From the NCBI RefSeq assembly GCF_905171765.1, contig NC_053391.1, forward strand, positions 691,823,175 through 691,887,174: a stretch of DNA of 64,000 bases, given 5' to 3'. This stretch comes from Bufo bufo. Its lineage: Eukaryota; Chordata; Amphibia; Anura; Bufonidae. Under the pieces are notes generated by a model that saw only the letters and a program-made list of their open reading frames with translations, did no database searches and was not told the DNA's origin. The translations under genes were made by a program, and so were the position numbers. This document shows positions 35,784 through 48,452 of this stretch, in pieces; the first letter of the stretch is position 1; the number at the start of each line of letters is the position of its first letter.

Positions 35784-36041
35784 CGGAGTTGGGGAAAACT
35801 CCCCTACCCGCCCCCCCCCTTCCTTTCCCTTCCTTTCCCTCGCTTTTCCTCTTATTTGTGTTATATTTGATTTTTATTGTCTGTCACATTTGAGGTATCA
35901 TTTTGTACAACATGTGTTGCACTGACATGCATTTGTGGTCACTTCCATGACCGATTTGTGACTTTGCCTTACCAGTGATGCTACGATGGTTTGTGATCAA
36001 TTGATATGCCTTACTTACTTTGAATAAAAATAAATTTGGTT

Positions 36042-38007
36042 AAGAATATAACTACTATAATACTGCTCCTATGTCCAAGAAAATAAAGTACTATAATACT
36101 GCCTCCTATGTGCAAAAATATACCTACTATAATACTGCTCCTATGTACAAGAATATAACTACTATAATACTGCCCCCTATGTACAAGAATATAACTACTA
36201 TAATACTGCCTCCTACTGTATGTACAAGAATATAACTACTTTATAATACTGATCCTATGTCCAAGAAAATAAAGTACTATAATACTGCCTCAAATGTGCA
36301 AAAATATACCTACTATAATACTGCTCCTATGTACAAGAATATAACTACTATAATACTGCCCCCTATGTACACGAATATAACTACTATAATACTGCTCCTA
36401 TGTACAAGACTATAACTACTATAATACTGCTCCTATGTACAAGAATATAACTTCTATAATACTGCTCCTATGTACAAGAATATAACTGCTATAATACTGC
36501 TCCTATGTAAAAGAATATAACTACTATAATACTGCCTCCTATGTACAAGAATATAACTACTATAATACTGCTCCTATGTACAAGAATATAGCTACCATAA
36601 TACTGCTCCTGTATACAAGAATATATCTACTATAATACTGCCTCCTATGTACAAGAATATAACTACTACAATACTGCTCCTATGTACAAGAATATAACTA
36701 CTATAATACTGCCTCCTATGTACAAGAATATAACTACTATAACACTGCTCCTATGTACAAGAATATAACTACTATAATTCTGCTCCTATGTACAAGAATA
36801 TAACTACTATAATACTGCTCCTATGTACAAGAATATAACTACTATAATACTGACTCCTATGTACAAGAATATAACTACTATAATACTGCCTCCTATGTGC
36901 AAGGATATAACTACTATAATACTGCCTCCTATGTACAAGAATATAACTACTATAATACTGCTCCTATGTACAAGAATATAACTACTATAATACTGCTCCT
37001 GTATACAAGAATATATTTACTATAATACTGCTCCTATGTACAAGAATATAACTACTATAATACTGCCTCCTATGTACAAGAATATAACTACTATAATACT
37101 GCTCCTATGTACAAGAATATAACTACTATAATACTGCTCCTATGTACAAGAATATAACTACTATAATACTGACTCCTATGTACAAGAATATAACTACTAT
37201 AATACTGCTCCTATGTACAAGAATATAACTACTATAATACTGCCTCCTATGTAGAAGAATATAACTACTATAACACTGCTCCTATGTACAAGAATATAAC
37301 TACTATAATTCTGCTCCTATGTACAAGAATATAACTACTATAATACTGCTCCTATGTACAAGAATATAACTACTACAATATAGCTCCTATGTACAAGAAT
37401 ATAACTACTATAATACTGCTCCTATGTACAAGAATATAACTACTATAATACTGCCTCCTATGTACAAGAATATAACTACTATAATTCTGCTCCTATGTAC
37501 AAGAATATAACTACTATAATACTGCCTCCCATGTACAAGAATATAACTACTATAAGACAGCTCCAATGTACAAGAATATAACTACTATAATACTGCTCAT
37601 GTACAAAAATATAACTACAATAATACTGCTACTATGTACAGGAATATAAGGACTATAATACTGCTCCTATGTACAATAATATAACTATTATAATGCTGCC
37701 TCCTATGTACAAGAATATAACTACTATAATACTGCTCCAATGTACAAGAATATAACTACTATAATACTGCCTCCTATGTACAAGAATATAACTACTATAA
37801 TACTGCCTCCTATGTACAAGAATATAACTACTATAATACTTCTCCTATGTACAAGAATATAACTACTATAATACTGCTCATGTACAAAAATATAACTACG
37901 ATAATACTGCTACTATGTACAGGAATATAACTATTATAATGCTGCCACCCACGTCCAAGAATCTAACAACTATAATACTGTTCCTGTGTATATAAATATA
38001 ACTGCTA
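36042..38007 (+). repeat. 36-bp minisatellite array (part 2)
   Basis: About 54 copies, same orientation as part 1, with more variants near the Tc1 insertion (37560-38000). Confidence 0.95.
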
Positions 38008-39638
38008 CAGTGGATATAAAAAGTCTACACACCCCTGTTAAAATGTCAGGTTTCTGTGATGTAAAAAAAATGAGACAAAGATAAATCATTTCAGAACTTT
38101 TTCCACCTTTAATGTGACCTATAAACTGTACAACTCAATTGAAAAACAAACTGAAATTTTTAGGTGGAGAGAAGAAAACAAAACAAAACAAAAAAATAAT
38201 AATGTGGTTGCATAAGTGTGCACACCCTCTTATAACTGGGGATGTAGTAGAATTAAGCAATCATATTCAGAATCCTGTTAAATAGGAGTCAGCATACACC
38301 GACCATCATGTAAAGTGCCTCTGATTAACCCCAAATAAAGTTCAGCTGCTCTAGTTGGTCTTTCCTGAAATTTTCTAAGTCGCCTCCCACAGCAGAAGCC
38401 ATGGTCCACAGAGAGCTTCCAAAGCATCAGAGGGATCTCATTGTTAAAAGGTATCAGTCAGGAGAAGAGGACAAAAGAATTTCCAAGGCATTAGATCTAC
38501 CATGGAACACAGTGAAGACCGTCATCATCAAGTGGAGAAAATATGGCACAACAGTGACATTACCAAGAACTGGACGTCCCTCCAAAATTGATGAAAAGAC
38601 GAGAAGAAAACTGGTCTGGGAGGCGACCAAGAGGTCTACAGCAACATTAAAGGAGCTGCAGGAATATCTGGCAAGTACTGGCTGTGTGGTACATGTGACA
38701 ACAATCTCCCGTATTCTTCATATGTCTGGGCTATGGGGTAGAGTGGCAAGACGAAAGCCTTTTCTTACCAAGAAAAACATCCAAGCCAGGCTACATTTTG
38801 CAAAAACACATCTGAAGTCTCCCAAAAGCATGTGAGAAAAGGTGTTTTGGTCTGATGAAACCAAGGTTGAACTTTTTGGCCATAATTCCAAAAGATATGT
38901 TTGGTGCAAAAACAACACTGCACATCACCAGAAGAACACCATCCTCACAGTGAAGCATGGTGGTGACAGCATCATGCCAAGGGGCTGTTTTTCTTCAGCT
39001 GGAACTGGGGCCTTAGTTAAGCTAGAGGGAATTATGAACAGTTCCAAATACCAGTCAATATTGGCACCAAACCTTTAGGCTTCTGCTAGAAAGCTGAACA
39101 TGAAGAGGAACTTCATCTTACAGAATGACAACGACTCAAAGCATACATCCAAATCAACAAAGGAATGGCTTCACCAGAAGAAGATTAAAGTTTTGGAATG
39201 GCCCAGCCAGAGCCCAGACCTGAATCCGATTGAAAATCTGTGGGGTGATCTAAAGAGGGCTGTGCCCAGGAGATGTCCTCGCAATCTGACAGATTTGGAG
39301 TGTTTTTGCAAAGAAGAGTGGGCAAATCTTGCCAAGTCAGAATGTGCCATGCTGATAGACTCATCCCCAAAAAGACTGAGTGCTGTAATAACATCAAAAG
39401 GTGCTTCAACAAAGTATTAGTTCAAGGGTGTGCACACTTATGCAACCATATTATTTTATTTTTATATTTTTTCTTCCCTCATCTAAAAGATTTCTGTTTG
39501 TTTTTCAATTGAGTGGTACAGTTTATAGGTCACATTTAAGGTGGAAAAAGTTCTGAAATGATTGATATTTGTCTGATTTTTTTACAACACAGAAACCTGA
39601 CATTTTAACAGGGGTGTGTAGACTTTTTATATCCACTG
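38008..39638 (+). mobile_element. Tc1/mariner element, complete (1631 bp)
   Basis: Long inverted terminal repeats start cagtggatataaaaagtcta and extend about 200 bp, with the inner part (aactttttccacctttaatg and complement) also conserved. TA duplication at 38006-38007 and 39639-39640. Length and layout are typical of vertebrate Tc1 elements. Confidence 0.95.
38401..39420 (+). pseudogene. Tc1 transposase with two in-frame stops
   Basis: 340 codons in one frame with stops at 38833-38835 and 39076-39078 and no frameshift. The N-terminal paired-like DNA-binding region has ELPKHQRDLIVKRYQSGE and ISKALDLPWNTVKTVI; the GRPSK AT-hook-like motif follows. The DDE triad is visible: Asp in [12 protein letters not shown], Asp in LQNDNDSKHTS, Glu in SPDLNPIENLWGDLK. 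The residue spacing is that of Tc1 enzymes. Confidence 0.93.
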
Positions 39639-39640
39639 TA

Positions 39641-41650
39641 TAATACTGTCTACTAAGTACAAGAATATAACTACTATAATACTGCCTCCTATGTACAAGA
39701 ATATAACTACTATAATACTGCTCCTATGTACAAGAATATAACTACTATAATACTGCTCCTATGTACAAGACTATAACTACTATAATACTGCTCCTATGTA
39801 CAAGAATATAACTACTATAATAATGCCCCCTATGTACAAGAATATAACTACTATAATACTGCTCCTATGTACAAGAATATAACTAATATAATACTGCTCC
39901 TATGTACAAGAATATAACTACTATAATACTGCTCCCTATGTACAAGAATATAACTACTATAATACTGCTCCTATGTACAATAATATAACTACTATAATAC
40001 TGCTCCTATGTACATGAATATAACTACTATAATGCTGCCTCCTATGTACAAGAATATAACTACTATAATACTGCTCCTATGTACAATAATATAACTACTA
40101 TAATACTGCTTCTATGTACATGAATATAACTACTATAATACTGCCTCCTATGTACAAGAATATAACTACTATAATACTGCCTCCAATGTACAAGAATATA
40201 ACTTCTATAATACTGTTCCTATGTACAAGAATATAATTACTATAATTCTGCTCCTATGTACAAGAATATAACTACTATAATACTGCCTCCTATATACAAG
40301 AATATAACTACTATAATACTGTCTCCTATGTGCAAGAATATAATTACTATAATTCTGCTCCTATGTACAAGAATATAACTACTATAATACTGCTCCTATG
40401 TACAAGAATATAACTACTATAATACTGCCTCCTATGTACAAGAATATAACTACTATAATACTGCTCCCTATGTACAAGAATATAACTACTATAATACTGC
40501 TCCTATGTACAATAATATAACTACTATAATACTGCTTCTATGTACATGAATATAACTACTATAATGCTGCCTCCTATGTACAAGAATATAACTACTATAA
40601 TACTGCTCCTATGTACAATAATATAACTACTATAATACTGCTTCTATGTACATGAATATAACTACTATAATACTGCCTCCTATGTACAAGAATATAACTA
40701 CTATAATACTGCCTCCAATGTACAAGAATATAACTACTATAATACTGTTCCTATGTACAAGAATATAATTACTATAATTCTGCTGCTATGTACAAGAATA
40801 TAACTACTATAATACTGCCTCCTATATACAAGAATATAACTACTATAATACTGTCTCCTATGTGCAAGAATATAATTACTATAATTCTGCTCCTATGTAC
40901 AAGAATATAACTACTATAATACTGCTCCTATGTACAAGAATATAACTACTATAATACTGCCTCCTATTTACAAGAATATAACTACTATAATACTGCCTCC
41001 TATGTACAAGAATATAACTACTATAATACTGCCTCCTATGTACAAGGATATAACTACTATAATACTGCCTCCTATGTACAAGAATATAACTACTATAATA
41101 CTGCCTCCTATGTACAAGAATATAACTACTATAATACTGCTTCCTATGTACAAGAATATATCTACTATAATACTGCTCCTATATACAAGAATATAACTAC
41201 TATAATTCTGCTCCTATGTACAAGAATATAACTACTATAATACTGCCTCCTATGTACAAGAATATAACTACTATAATACTGCTCCTATGTATAAGAATAT
41301 AACCACTCTAATACTGCTCCTATGTTTAAGAATATAATTACTATAATTCTGCTCCTGTGTAAAAGAATATACCTACTATAATACTGCTCCTATGTACAAG
41401 AATATAACTACTATAATACTGCTCTTATGTATAAGAATATAACTACTATAATACTGCCCCTATGTACAAGAATATAACTACTATAATTCTGCCTCCTATG
41501 TACAAGAATATAACTACGATAATACTGCCTCCTATGTACAAGAATATAACTACTATAATACTGCTCCTATGTACAAGAATATAACTACTATAATACTGCT
41601 CCTATGTACAAGAATATACCTACTATAATACTTCCTCCTATGTACATGAA
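39641..41650 (+). repeat. 36-bp minisatellite array (part 3)
   Basis: About 55 copies in the same orientation, including a higher-order duplication: the block around 40060-40340 recurs at about 40600-40880. Confidence 0.94.
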
Positions 41651-42220
41651 TGTAACTTTCATACAGTATTTATTCTTGTTGTATAGAAGTTTAGTAGTGT
41701 ACATTATTTATTACTGTTATTGTTCTTTTAGTTGTTGGATGTTGATCTGTGACTGTAGCGGGTTTTGTGTTGGTCTTCTTCATTGTTTGGTCTCCTTCTC
41801 ATTAGTGTGATATGATTTCAGGGAAACCCTGAGCTTTATAATAATATTTGCTGCTTTGAAAAATTTCATTTATAATTCTGAAATTTTTTCTGTTCTTTAC
41901 ATGATTCCATGATTTGGAGAGTAATGAAATTTTCAATTGATGTCAAAACTCAGCCATAAAAGTGCAGTACTGAGAATTATTGCACCTTTCCTCACTCATT
42001 TTATTACTAAGGGGATGGAGCACAGATGTAGAAATGAGTCTCAGAGCAATAACGCGTAATCAGCAGCCGGCAGTGAAAATGTAGTTAATGCAAAGTTTAT
42101 AAAAAACCTGCTAAAGTATGTCATACGGTACCTTAAAAGTGCAATAGAAAGCACATTGTGGTATTGTATTAAATTTCATCTGTAAAAAGGTAACCTGTAC
42201 TTTCTCAGAGAGCTTGTAGA
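41651..42220. other. Unique spacer between opposed minisatellite arrays
   Basis: AT-rich non-repetitive sequence separating arrays that face each other. No gene or transposon tip recognised. Confidence 0.6.
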
Positions 42221-43385
42221 TAGAAGGCAGTATTATAGTAATTTTATTCTTGTACATAGGAGGCAGTATTATAGTAGTTATATTCTTGTACATAGGAGGC
42301 AGTATTATAGTAGTTATATTCTTGTACATAGGAGCAGTAATATAGTAGTTATATTCTTGTACATAGGAGCAGTATTATAGTAGTTATATTCTTGTACATA
42401 GGAGGCAGTATTATAGTAGTTATATTCTTGTAGATAGAAGGCAGTATTATAGTAATTTTATTCTTGTACATAGGAGGCAGTATTATAGTAGTTATATTCT
42501 TGTACATAGGAGGCAGTATTATAGTAGTTATATTCTTGTACATAGGAGCAGTATTATAGTAGTTATATTCTTGTACATAGGAGCAGTATTATAGTAGTTA
42601 TATTCTTGTACGTAGGAGCAGTATTATAGTAGTTATATTCTTGTACATAGGAGCAGTATTATAGTAGTTATATTCTTGTACATAGGAGCAGTATTATAGT
42701 ACTTATATTCTTGTACATAGGAGCAGTATTATAGTACTTATATTCTTGTACATAGGAGGCAGTATTATAGCATTTATATTCTTGTACATAGGAGGCAGTA
42801 TTATAGTAGTTATATTCTTGTACATAGGAGCAGTATTATAGTAGTTATATTCTTGTACATAGGAGGCAGTATTATAGTACTTATATTCTTGTACATAGGA
42901 GCAGTATTATAGCAGTTATATTATTGTACATAGGAGGCAGTATTATAGTAGTTATATTCTTGTACATAGGAGCAGTATTATAGTAGTTATATTCTTGTAC
43001 ATAGGAGGCAGTATTATAGCATGTATATTCTTGTACATAGGAGGCAGTATTATAGTAGTTATATTATTGTACATAGGAGCAGTATTATAGTAGTTATATT
43101 CTTGTGCATAGGATGTAGTATTATAGTAGTTATACTCTTGTACATAGGAGTAGTATTCTATTAGTTATATTCTTGTACATAGAAGTATTATAGTAGTTAT
43201 ATTCTTGTACATAGGAGCAGTATTCTAGTAGTTATATTCTTGTACATAGGAGCAGTATTATAGTAGTTATATTCTTGTACATAGGAGGCAGTATTATAGT
43301 AGTTATATTCTTGTACATAGGAGCAGTATTATAATAGTTATATTTTTGTACATAGGTGGCAGTATTATAGTTGTTATATTCTTGT
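42221..43385 (-). repeat. 36-bp minisatellite array (part 4, inverted)
   Basis: About 32 copies of the same unit as 29255-41650 but reverse-complemented (ttcttgtacataggaggcag, tattatagtagttata). Confidence 0.95.
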
Positions 43386-43758
43386 GCATAAGAGAAGTTT
43401 TATTGTAGCTTCATTCTTTCACATAGTGATCAATATTTTCGTAGGTATATTCTTTTACATGGGGTCCAGAATAATTCTACCTATATTTTTGTCTTTTCAG
43501 TTCTGTATTTTATTAACTTTTTTTTCTTATAATAACAGCCAATGGATGGATTTGGCAGAGCAGAGTTTAGTAGAACATTTTTGTTTGCTGTCCTTTGTAA
43601 CCTTCTGCATTAGACATGGTATTTTTTTTGTATATTTAGCTGTTCTGAAATACTGTTGAATCTTGCTTTCCATGCATAATAACCATGCTGCTATACTGTG
43701 TTCTGCTGAGTGTTTTATCATCTCCAGTGTTTCTCATTTTGGCTTTTATTCTCCACAG

Positions 43759-43945
43759 GTACATCGGTTTGCAGATTCTCTTCGAAATAGGAGCTTTGAT
43801 CTTCTTTATAGCTCTTTACTGTGTGATACGTCACAAAGACAAGATCAAGGTAGAGGATGAAAAAAAAACAGAGACACACAAGTTAAATGAAAAGCAGGAA
43901 AATCTTATAGTTGTCCAAAGTCGGGAGCATGAGATGGCTGCGTAG
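43759..43945 (+). CDS. SLCO2B1: SLCO (OATP) terminal exon: TM12 and cytoplasmic tail
   Basis: The acceptor is ctccacag at 43751-43758. The first G completes Arg from the previous exon (AG|G). The peptide opens YIGLQILFEIGALIFFIAL, the last membrane span preceded by the family's (Y/F)(I/L)GLQ motif. It continues into a basic then charged tail (RHKDKIKVEDEKKTETHK) and ends REHEMAA with TAG at 43943-43945. With the other three exons this gives 543 nt, exactly 181 codons. I see no C-terminal PDZ-type motif. The 24-kb intron before it is mostly transposons and minisatellite. Confidence 0.92.
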
Positions 43946-44590
43946 ATCACCGTTGTATACAGGGATGTTTTCTTCATCTGATAGAGTACGTCAGATAGAG
44001 TATTAGCCGTGTCTGCACTGTGCCCTCTAAACAGGAGACCTTCACTATACTTTTAGGAGAAATTCTTAAGGAATATCTCATCTTCACACACAACATTGAC
44101 CAGCAATCCCTCGTTCTACCTGCAAACAAAGACTGAGCCATTTTAATTTACAAACCTATAAAGCCATCAAAAACATTGTACGGAAAAGGACTTGTCCATG
44201 GAGCAAAGTTTATGATGAAGCTGATAGAGAAAACATTGGAAAATGACGCAGCTCTGATATACTGCCACCACCCTCTGCCTAAGGTTGTCATAAGTTTCCT
44301 TCCTTTTTTCTATTTCCAATCATTGCCCAATAACATATGTTACTTCTCCGACAGAACTGGAAAATATGTTTGGTGATTCGCCCACATGCGTCAAGCTTGG
44401 TCGTGGATTAGGAGTAGACAGGAATTACTTACCAAGAACATAAACTTGAGTTCAAGATGTTTTTTTCAAACAAGTTGTGAAACCAAAGGCCTAAAAGCTA
44501 TAAAAAAGATTGTAAATACAAGGACAGTAATATTTTTATACATCTTTTATATAAAATGAACTACTTGGCTTCAAGTTAAAGTAACTTGTT
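43946..44590 (+). other. Probable SLCO 3' UTR
   Basis: Unique sequence directly after the stop codon. I could not pick a convincing polyadenylation signal with a downstream GU-rich element, so the transcript end is not placed. Confidence 0.4.
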
Positions 44591-44730
44591 CTACAATTTA
44601 TAAAAAAGAAACCTTCAGCTGCCATCCTAACTCAACTTGACCTTGATTTGATCTATATTCCACTGGGGAAAAAAAACTTTACCTTCAGCTGCTGTCCTAA
44701 GTCCAGTGGGCCTCCACTATATATACAGTG

Positions 44731-44777
<47 letters not shown>

Positions 44778-45719
44778 TACAGACCAAAAGTTTGGACACA
44801 CCTTCTCATTCAAAGAGTTTTCTTTATTTTCATGACTATGAAGGCATCAAAACGATGAATTAACACATGTGGAATTATATACATTACAAACAAGTGTGAA
44901 ACAACTTAAAATATGTCATATTCTAGGTTCTTCAAAGTAGCCACCTTTTGCTTTGATTACTGCTTTGCACACTCTTGGCATTCTCTTGATGAGCTTCAAG
45001 AGGTAGTCCCCTGAAATGGTCTTCCAACAGTCTTGAAGGAGTTCCCAGAGATGCTTAGCACTTGTTGGCCCTTTTGCCTTCACTCTGTGGTCCAGCTCAC
45101 CCCAAACCATCTCGATTGGGTTCAGGTCCGGTGACTGTGGAGGCCAGGCCATCTGGCACAGCACCCCATCACTCTCTTTCATGGTCAAATAGCCCTTACT
45201 TTCAAAGTTTTCCCAATTTTTCGGCTGACTGACTGACCTTCATTTCTTAAAGTAATGATGGCCACTCGTTTTTCTTTACTTAGCTGCTTTTTTCTTGCCA
45301 TAATACAAATTCTAACAGTCTATTCAGTAGGACTATCAGCTGTGTATTCACCTGACTTCTCATCAACGCAACTGATGGTCCCAACCCCATTTATAAGGCA
45401 AGAAATCCTACTTATTAAACCTGACAGGGCACACCTGTGAAGTGAAGACCATTTCAGGGGACTACCTCTTGAAGCTCATCAAGAGAATGCCAAGAGTGTG
45501 CAAAGCAGTAATCAAAGCAAAAGGTGGCTACTTTGAAGAACCTAGAATATGACATATTTTCAGTTGTTTCACAGTTGTTTGTAATGTATATAATTCCACA
45601 TGTGTTAATTCATAGTTTTGATGCCTTCAGTGTGAATCTACAATTTTCATAGTCATGAAAATAAAGAAAACTCTTTGAATGAGAAGGTGTGTCCAAACTT
45701 TTGGTCTGTACTGTGTATG

Positions 45720-45760
<41 letters not shown>

Positions 45761-46690
45761 ATTAAGGCCAATTAACTTTTAGTTGCTATTTTAGCTCTAT
45801 GTATCTTCACCTTCAGCTGCTATCCTGGCTCCAGTTGGCCTTTATTTACTCTACATTCCATAAAAGAAACTTCACATTCAACTGCTGTCTTACATACAGT
45901 TGGCCTTTACTTACTCTATGTTCCATTAAGGAAACTTCTCCTTCAGTTGCTCTCTTAGCTCCAGTTGGCCTCTAAGTGCTCAATATACCATTAAGGAAAT
46001 TTCACTTTTAACTAATATTCAAGCTCCTTTTGGCCTTTGTTTACTCTGCATTCCATAAAAGAAACGTCATGTTTCAGCTGCTGTCCTACCTCCAGTTGGC
46101 CTTAACTTGCTGTATGCTCCATTAAGGATACTTTACCTTCAGCTGCTATTCTAGATACCCTCTACTTGCTGTACTTTCTATAAAGAAACTTTACTTTCTG
46201 CTGCTGTCCTACCTCTACTTGTTTTATATACAATTAAGGAACTTTATCTTCAGCTGCTATCTTTGTGGCAGTTGGCCTTTATTTGTACTACATTCCATAA
46301 TATAAACTTTACCTTGAGGTGCTATTCTAGCTTCAATTGGCCTTTACTTGCTCTCCATTTCTTAAATTAAGCTTTACTTTCAGCTGCTAGCCTAACTTCA
46401 ATTGGTCCCTGCTTGCTCTATATACCATAAAGGAAACTTTATCTTCTGCTGCCACTCTAGCTCCAGTTGGCCTTTACTTGCTTTACATTCCATAAAGGAA
46501 AATTTACTTTCAGCTGCTATCCTACTGTCAATCAATGTGTCTTTACTTTTGCTCCACATTCCATAAAATAAACTTCAGCTTGAGTTGTTATTGTGGATCT
46601 GTTTTTTCTCCTACTTGTTCTCTGTAACTTTCAATAATTTCACCTTCCGCTGGTGTCCTAGCTCCAGTTGTCCTTACCTCTCTTGACCAG
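44591..46690 (+). repeat. Degenerate ~65-95 bp tandem repeat
   Basis: Diverged units share ccttcagctgctatcctagc, ccagttggcctttacttgct and attccataaaggaaactt-type segments. I count roughly 20 units, split by the Tc1-derived element at 44775-45713. Confidence 0.8.
44775..45713. mobile_element. Tc1-derived foldback with duplicated 3' end
   Basis: Tips cagtacagaccaaaagtttg and complement, flanked by (TA)n runs (44735-44774, 45722-45756). The left arm encodes on the - strand a Tc1 transposase C-terminus (PQSPDLNPIEMVWGELDHRV, with the third catalytic Glu). The right arm (about 45443-45713) is an inverted copy of the outer ~270 bp of the left arm, including the coding tail KRMPRVCKAVIKAKGGYFEE. 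Both ends are therefore the 3' end of the parent element. Confidence 0.88.
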
Positions 46691-47752
46691 TGATGGTTTG
46701 AACCTACCCTCAGCTTTACTTTTCCATATATACTGGAATATTATCAAACAAGCGATGTAGTTGATGAAGGGAGAACATCATGGTCCACCATTCCTACAAG
46801 GATGATCGGAAGCATAACTTAAAGCTCCTGGGTCCCAATGAAAAATATGAAACAGGGACCCCAACTACAATGTGCCATTTTGTGCTTTCTTTTCTTCACA
46901 GAGAGTCTTATGGGTTTCCACCAAGGACCAGGTGTGACTGCACCCTCAGGATATTAAGGACCAAACAGGCATCATGTATTCCTGTCATGGGATAAGATGT
47001 GTCATAAAGTAAACTATTACAAATAGAAGGGTTCCATTTTTATTTTTGGGGCTCCATGTTGGTCTATACCTCTGTCAAAGTATCACAATTTTTCTTAAAA
47101 TGTGTCTTTTTATAGAAACACTGTCACTTTTTTAGAGATCTCATCTCTTTTGTATTTGTTATTCTGTAATATTAAGTAGCACGTTCCATGATTTACCTTT
47201 GCAAGGTCTTATAGGCTTCCTGGCCTCACTATGTTGTTCTTGATCAATAATTGTAAAGTTCTATGCAATATCTACAGCACTTTATGGACTCATGGTAGTA
47301 ATTTTCAGGCAAAAAAATACAGGTCATGGAAAACTGAATTAATATCTTATGTTATGTACAGACACTGTAGGTGGTTGTCCACCAGTACAGACCCATAGGT
47401 CAGATGATAAGGTGTCTCCTGACACTTAGATCCTTGCTATGATGGTGCACTACCATCTCAATCAGGGTCTGGTCTATCATATCCATGATCCTAAAGGGAT
47501 ATTTGAAACTTTCTTGTATGTTATCAGGCAATGTAAATGCTCATAATCAATAAAACCATCTCGATTTTATCACCAGTTCCATCTCCTTTTCTACCATGCA
47601 TGGTCCACCTGTGAGACTAGACTGAAGTATTGCCTTGTGTGGCCAATTTTTGAGATGTTTGGGTACACAGTATCTGGTGACCTTGGATGCCAACTGGTTA
47701 CATTCAGTGTTGTGTGATAAACTCATTCACAGGAATACACAGGTCATGTTGT
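46691..47752. other. Intergenic sequence, nothing recognised
   Basis: No coding motif or element tip. It contains the left copy (47738-47752) of a 15-bp target duplication. Confidence 0.5.
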
Positions 47753-48391
47753 CAAGGTTTGGTGGCTCACACACTGATTACAAATGGAATAGGTGCACTG
47801 CCGCACAGCACTCCCTGTTGCTGGTGAATTGCAAAATGGAAAAGGGGTTGGGCGTCACTCAATATCTGGCGTCAAATAGACAAAAGTAGAAGACGATGTT
47901 CAAAATATTATTTAATCACACTTACAACATGTTGTATAAAATTGCGAATAAAATTGACTTAAAAACCTCTAAAAACACACATATGACTTATTAACACCAC
48001 TATACTGAATTCTGTGTTGAGGCTCTAGAGTCCATACTATTTCAATGTCCGTGATAGTTCATGTAATGATTGCTAAGGTGGAGCCAAAAAGTTCCAAATC
48101 GCTTGTAGTACTTTAGCGTTAATTATAAATGTACTTTACCACTCCTGTCGGCTGTGCGACTGCTTTGCTGTAAGCTGCAAGGACCTGTAGATGCGGTCTT
48201 GTTTAACAGAAATCCCCCGTATTGCTGGATGTTGCTTTGCAATGTGTTTTGTAGCTCTGACCTTCCAGGACCTGATTGTGGCGTCCCACGTGGTTTCACC
48301 GGATGGTCAGATGACTTCCAATTCCAGGCGGGGTTTTCAAACTTATACAGCGTCCAATTGTGGTTATGGATATCTTCCTTATGTCGTCCCA

Positions 48392-48452
48392 CACTGTCTA
48401 TCAACCATACGCGTTTCGGGGTACAGCCCCTTCCTCAGTGGTACAGACAGTG
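48392..48452 (-). ncRNA. Type-I hammerhead ribozyme motif (left arm)
   Basis: Mirror copy of 50037-50097 with identical core, stems and GTA cleavage triplet, read on the - strand. Confidence 0.7.

Larger units (their letters stand above)
30213..36041 (+). mobile_element. Full-length L1-clade LINE (5.83 kb)
   Basis: 5' UTR starts gggggcggagcctgacc. ORF1 and ORF2 are both present, and the 3' end has gaataaaaataaatttggtt with an AATAAA signal and no long poly(A). The 17-bp sequence AAGAATATAACTACTAT lies on both sides (30196-30212, 36042-36058). It is part of the host array unit, but the phase fits a target-site duplication. Apart from one stop in ORF2 the element looks intact. Confidence 0.93.

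Noticed and set aside
43490..43660. Alternative exon after tttttgtcttttcag
   Set aside because: A plausible acceptor, but the frame that follows is not OATP-like and the true terminal exon at 43759 has the right phase.
45255..45440. 61-codon ORF with a signal-peptide-like start
   Set aside because: Lies between the arms of a Tc1-derived foldback; a chance hydrophobic frame.
46780..46995. Short + strand ORF as a host exon
   Set aside because: No flanking splice sites in phase with anything and no recognisable motif.
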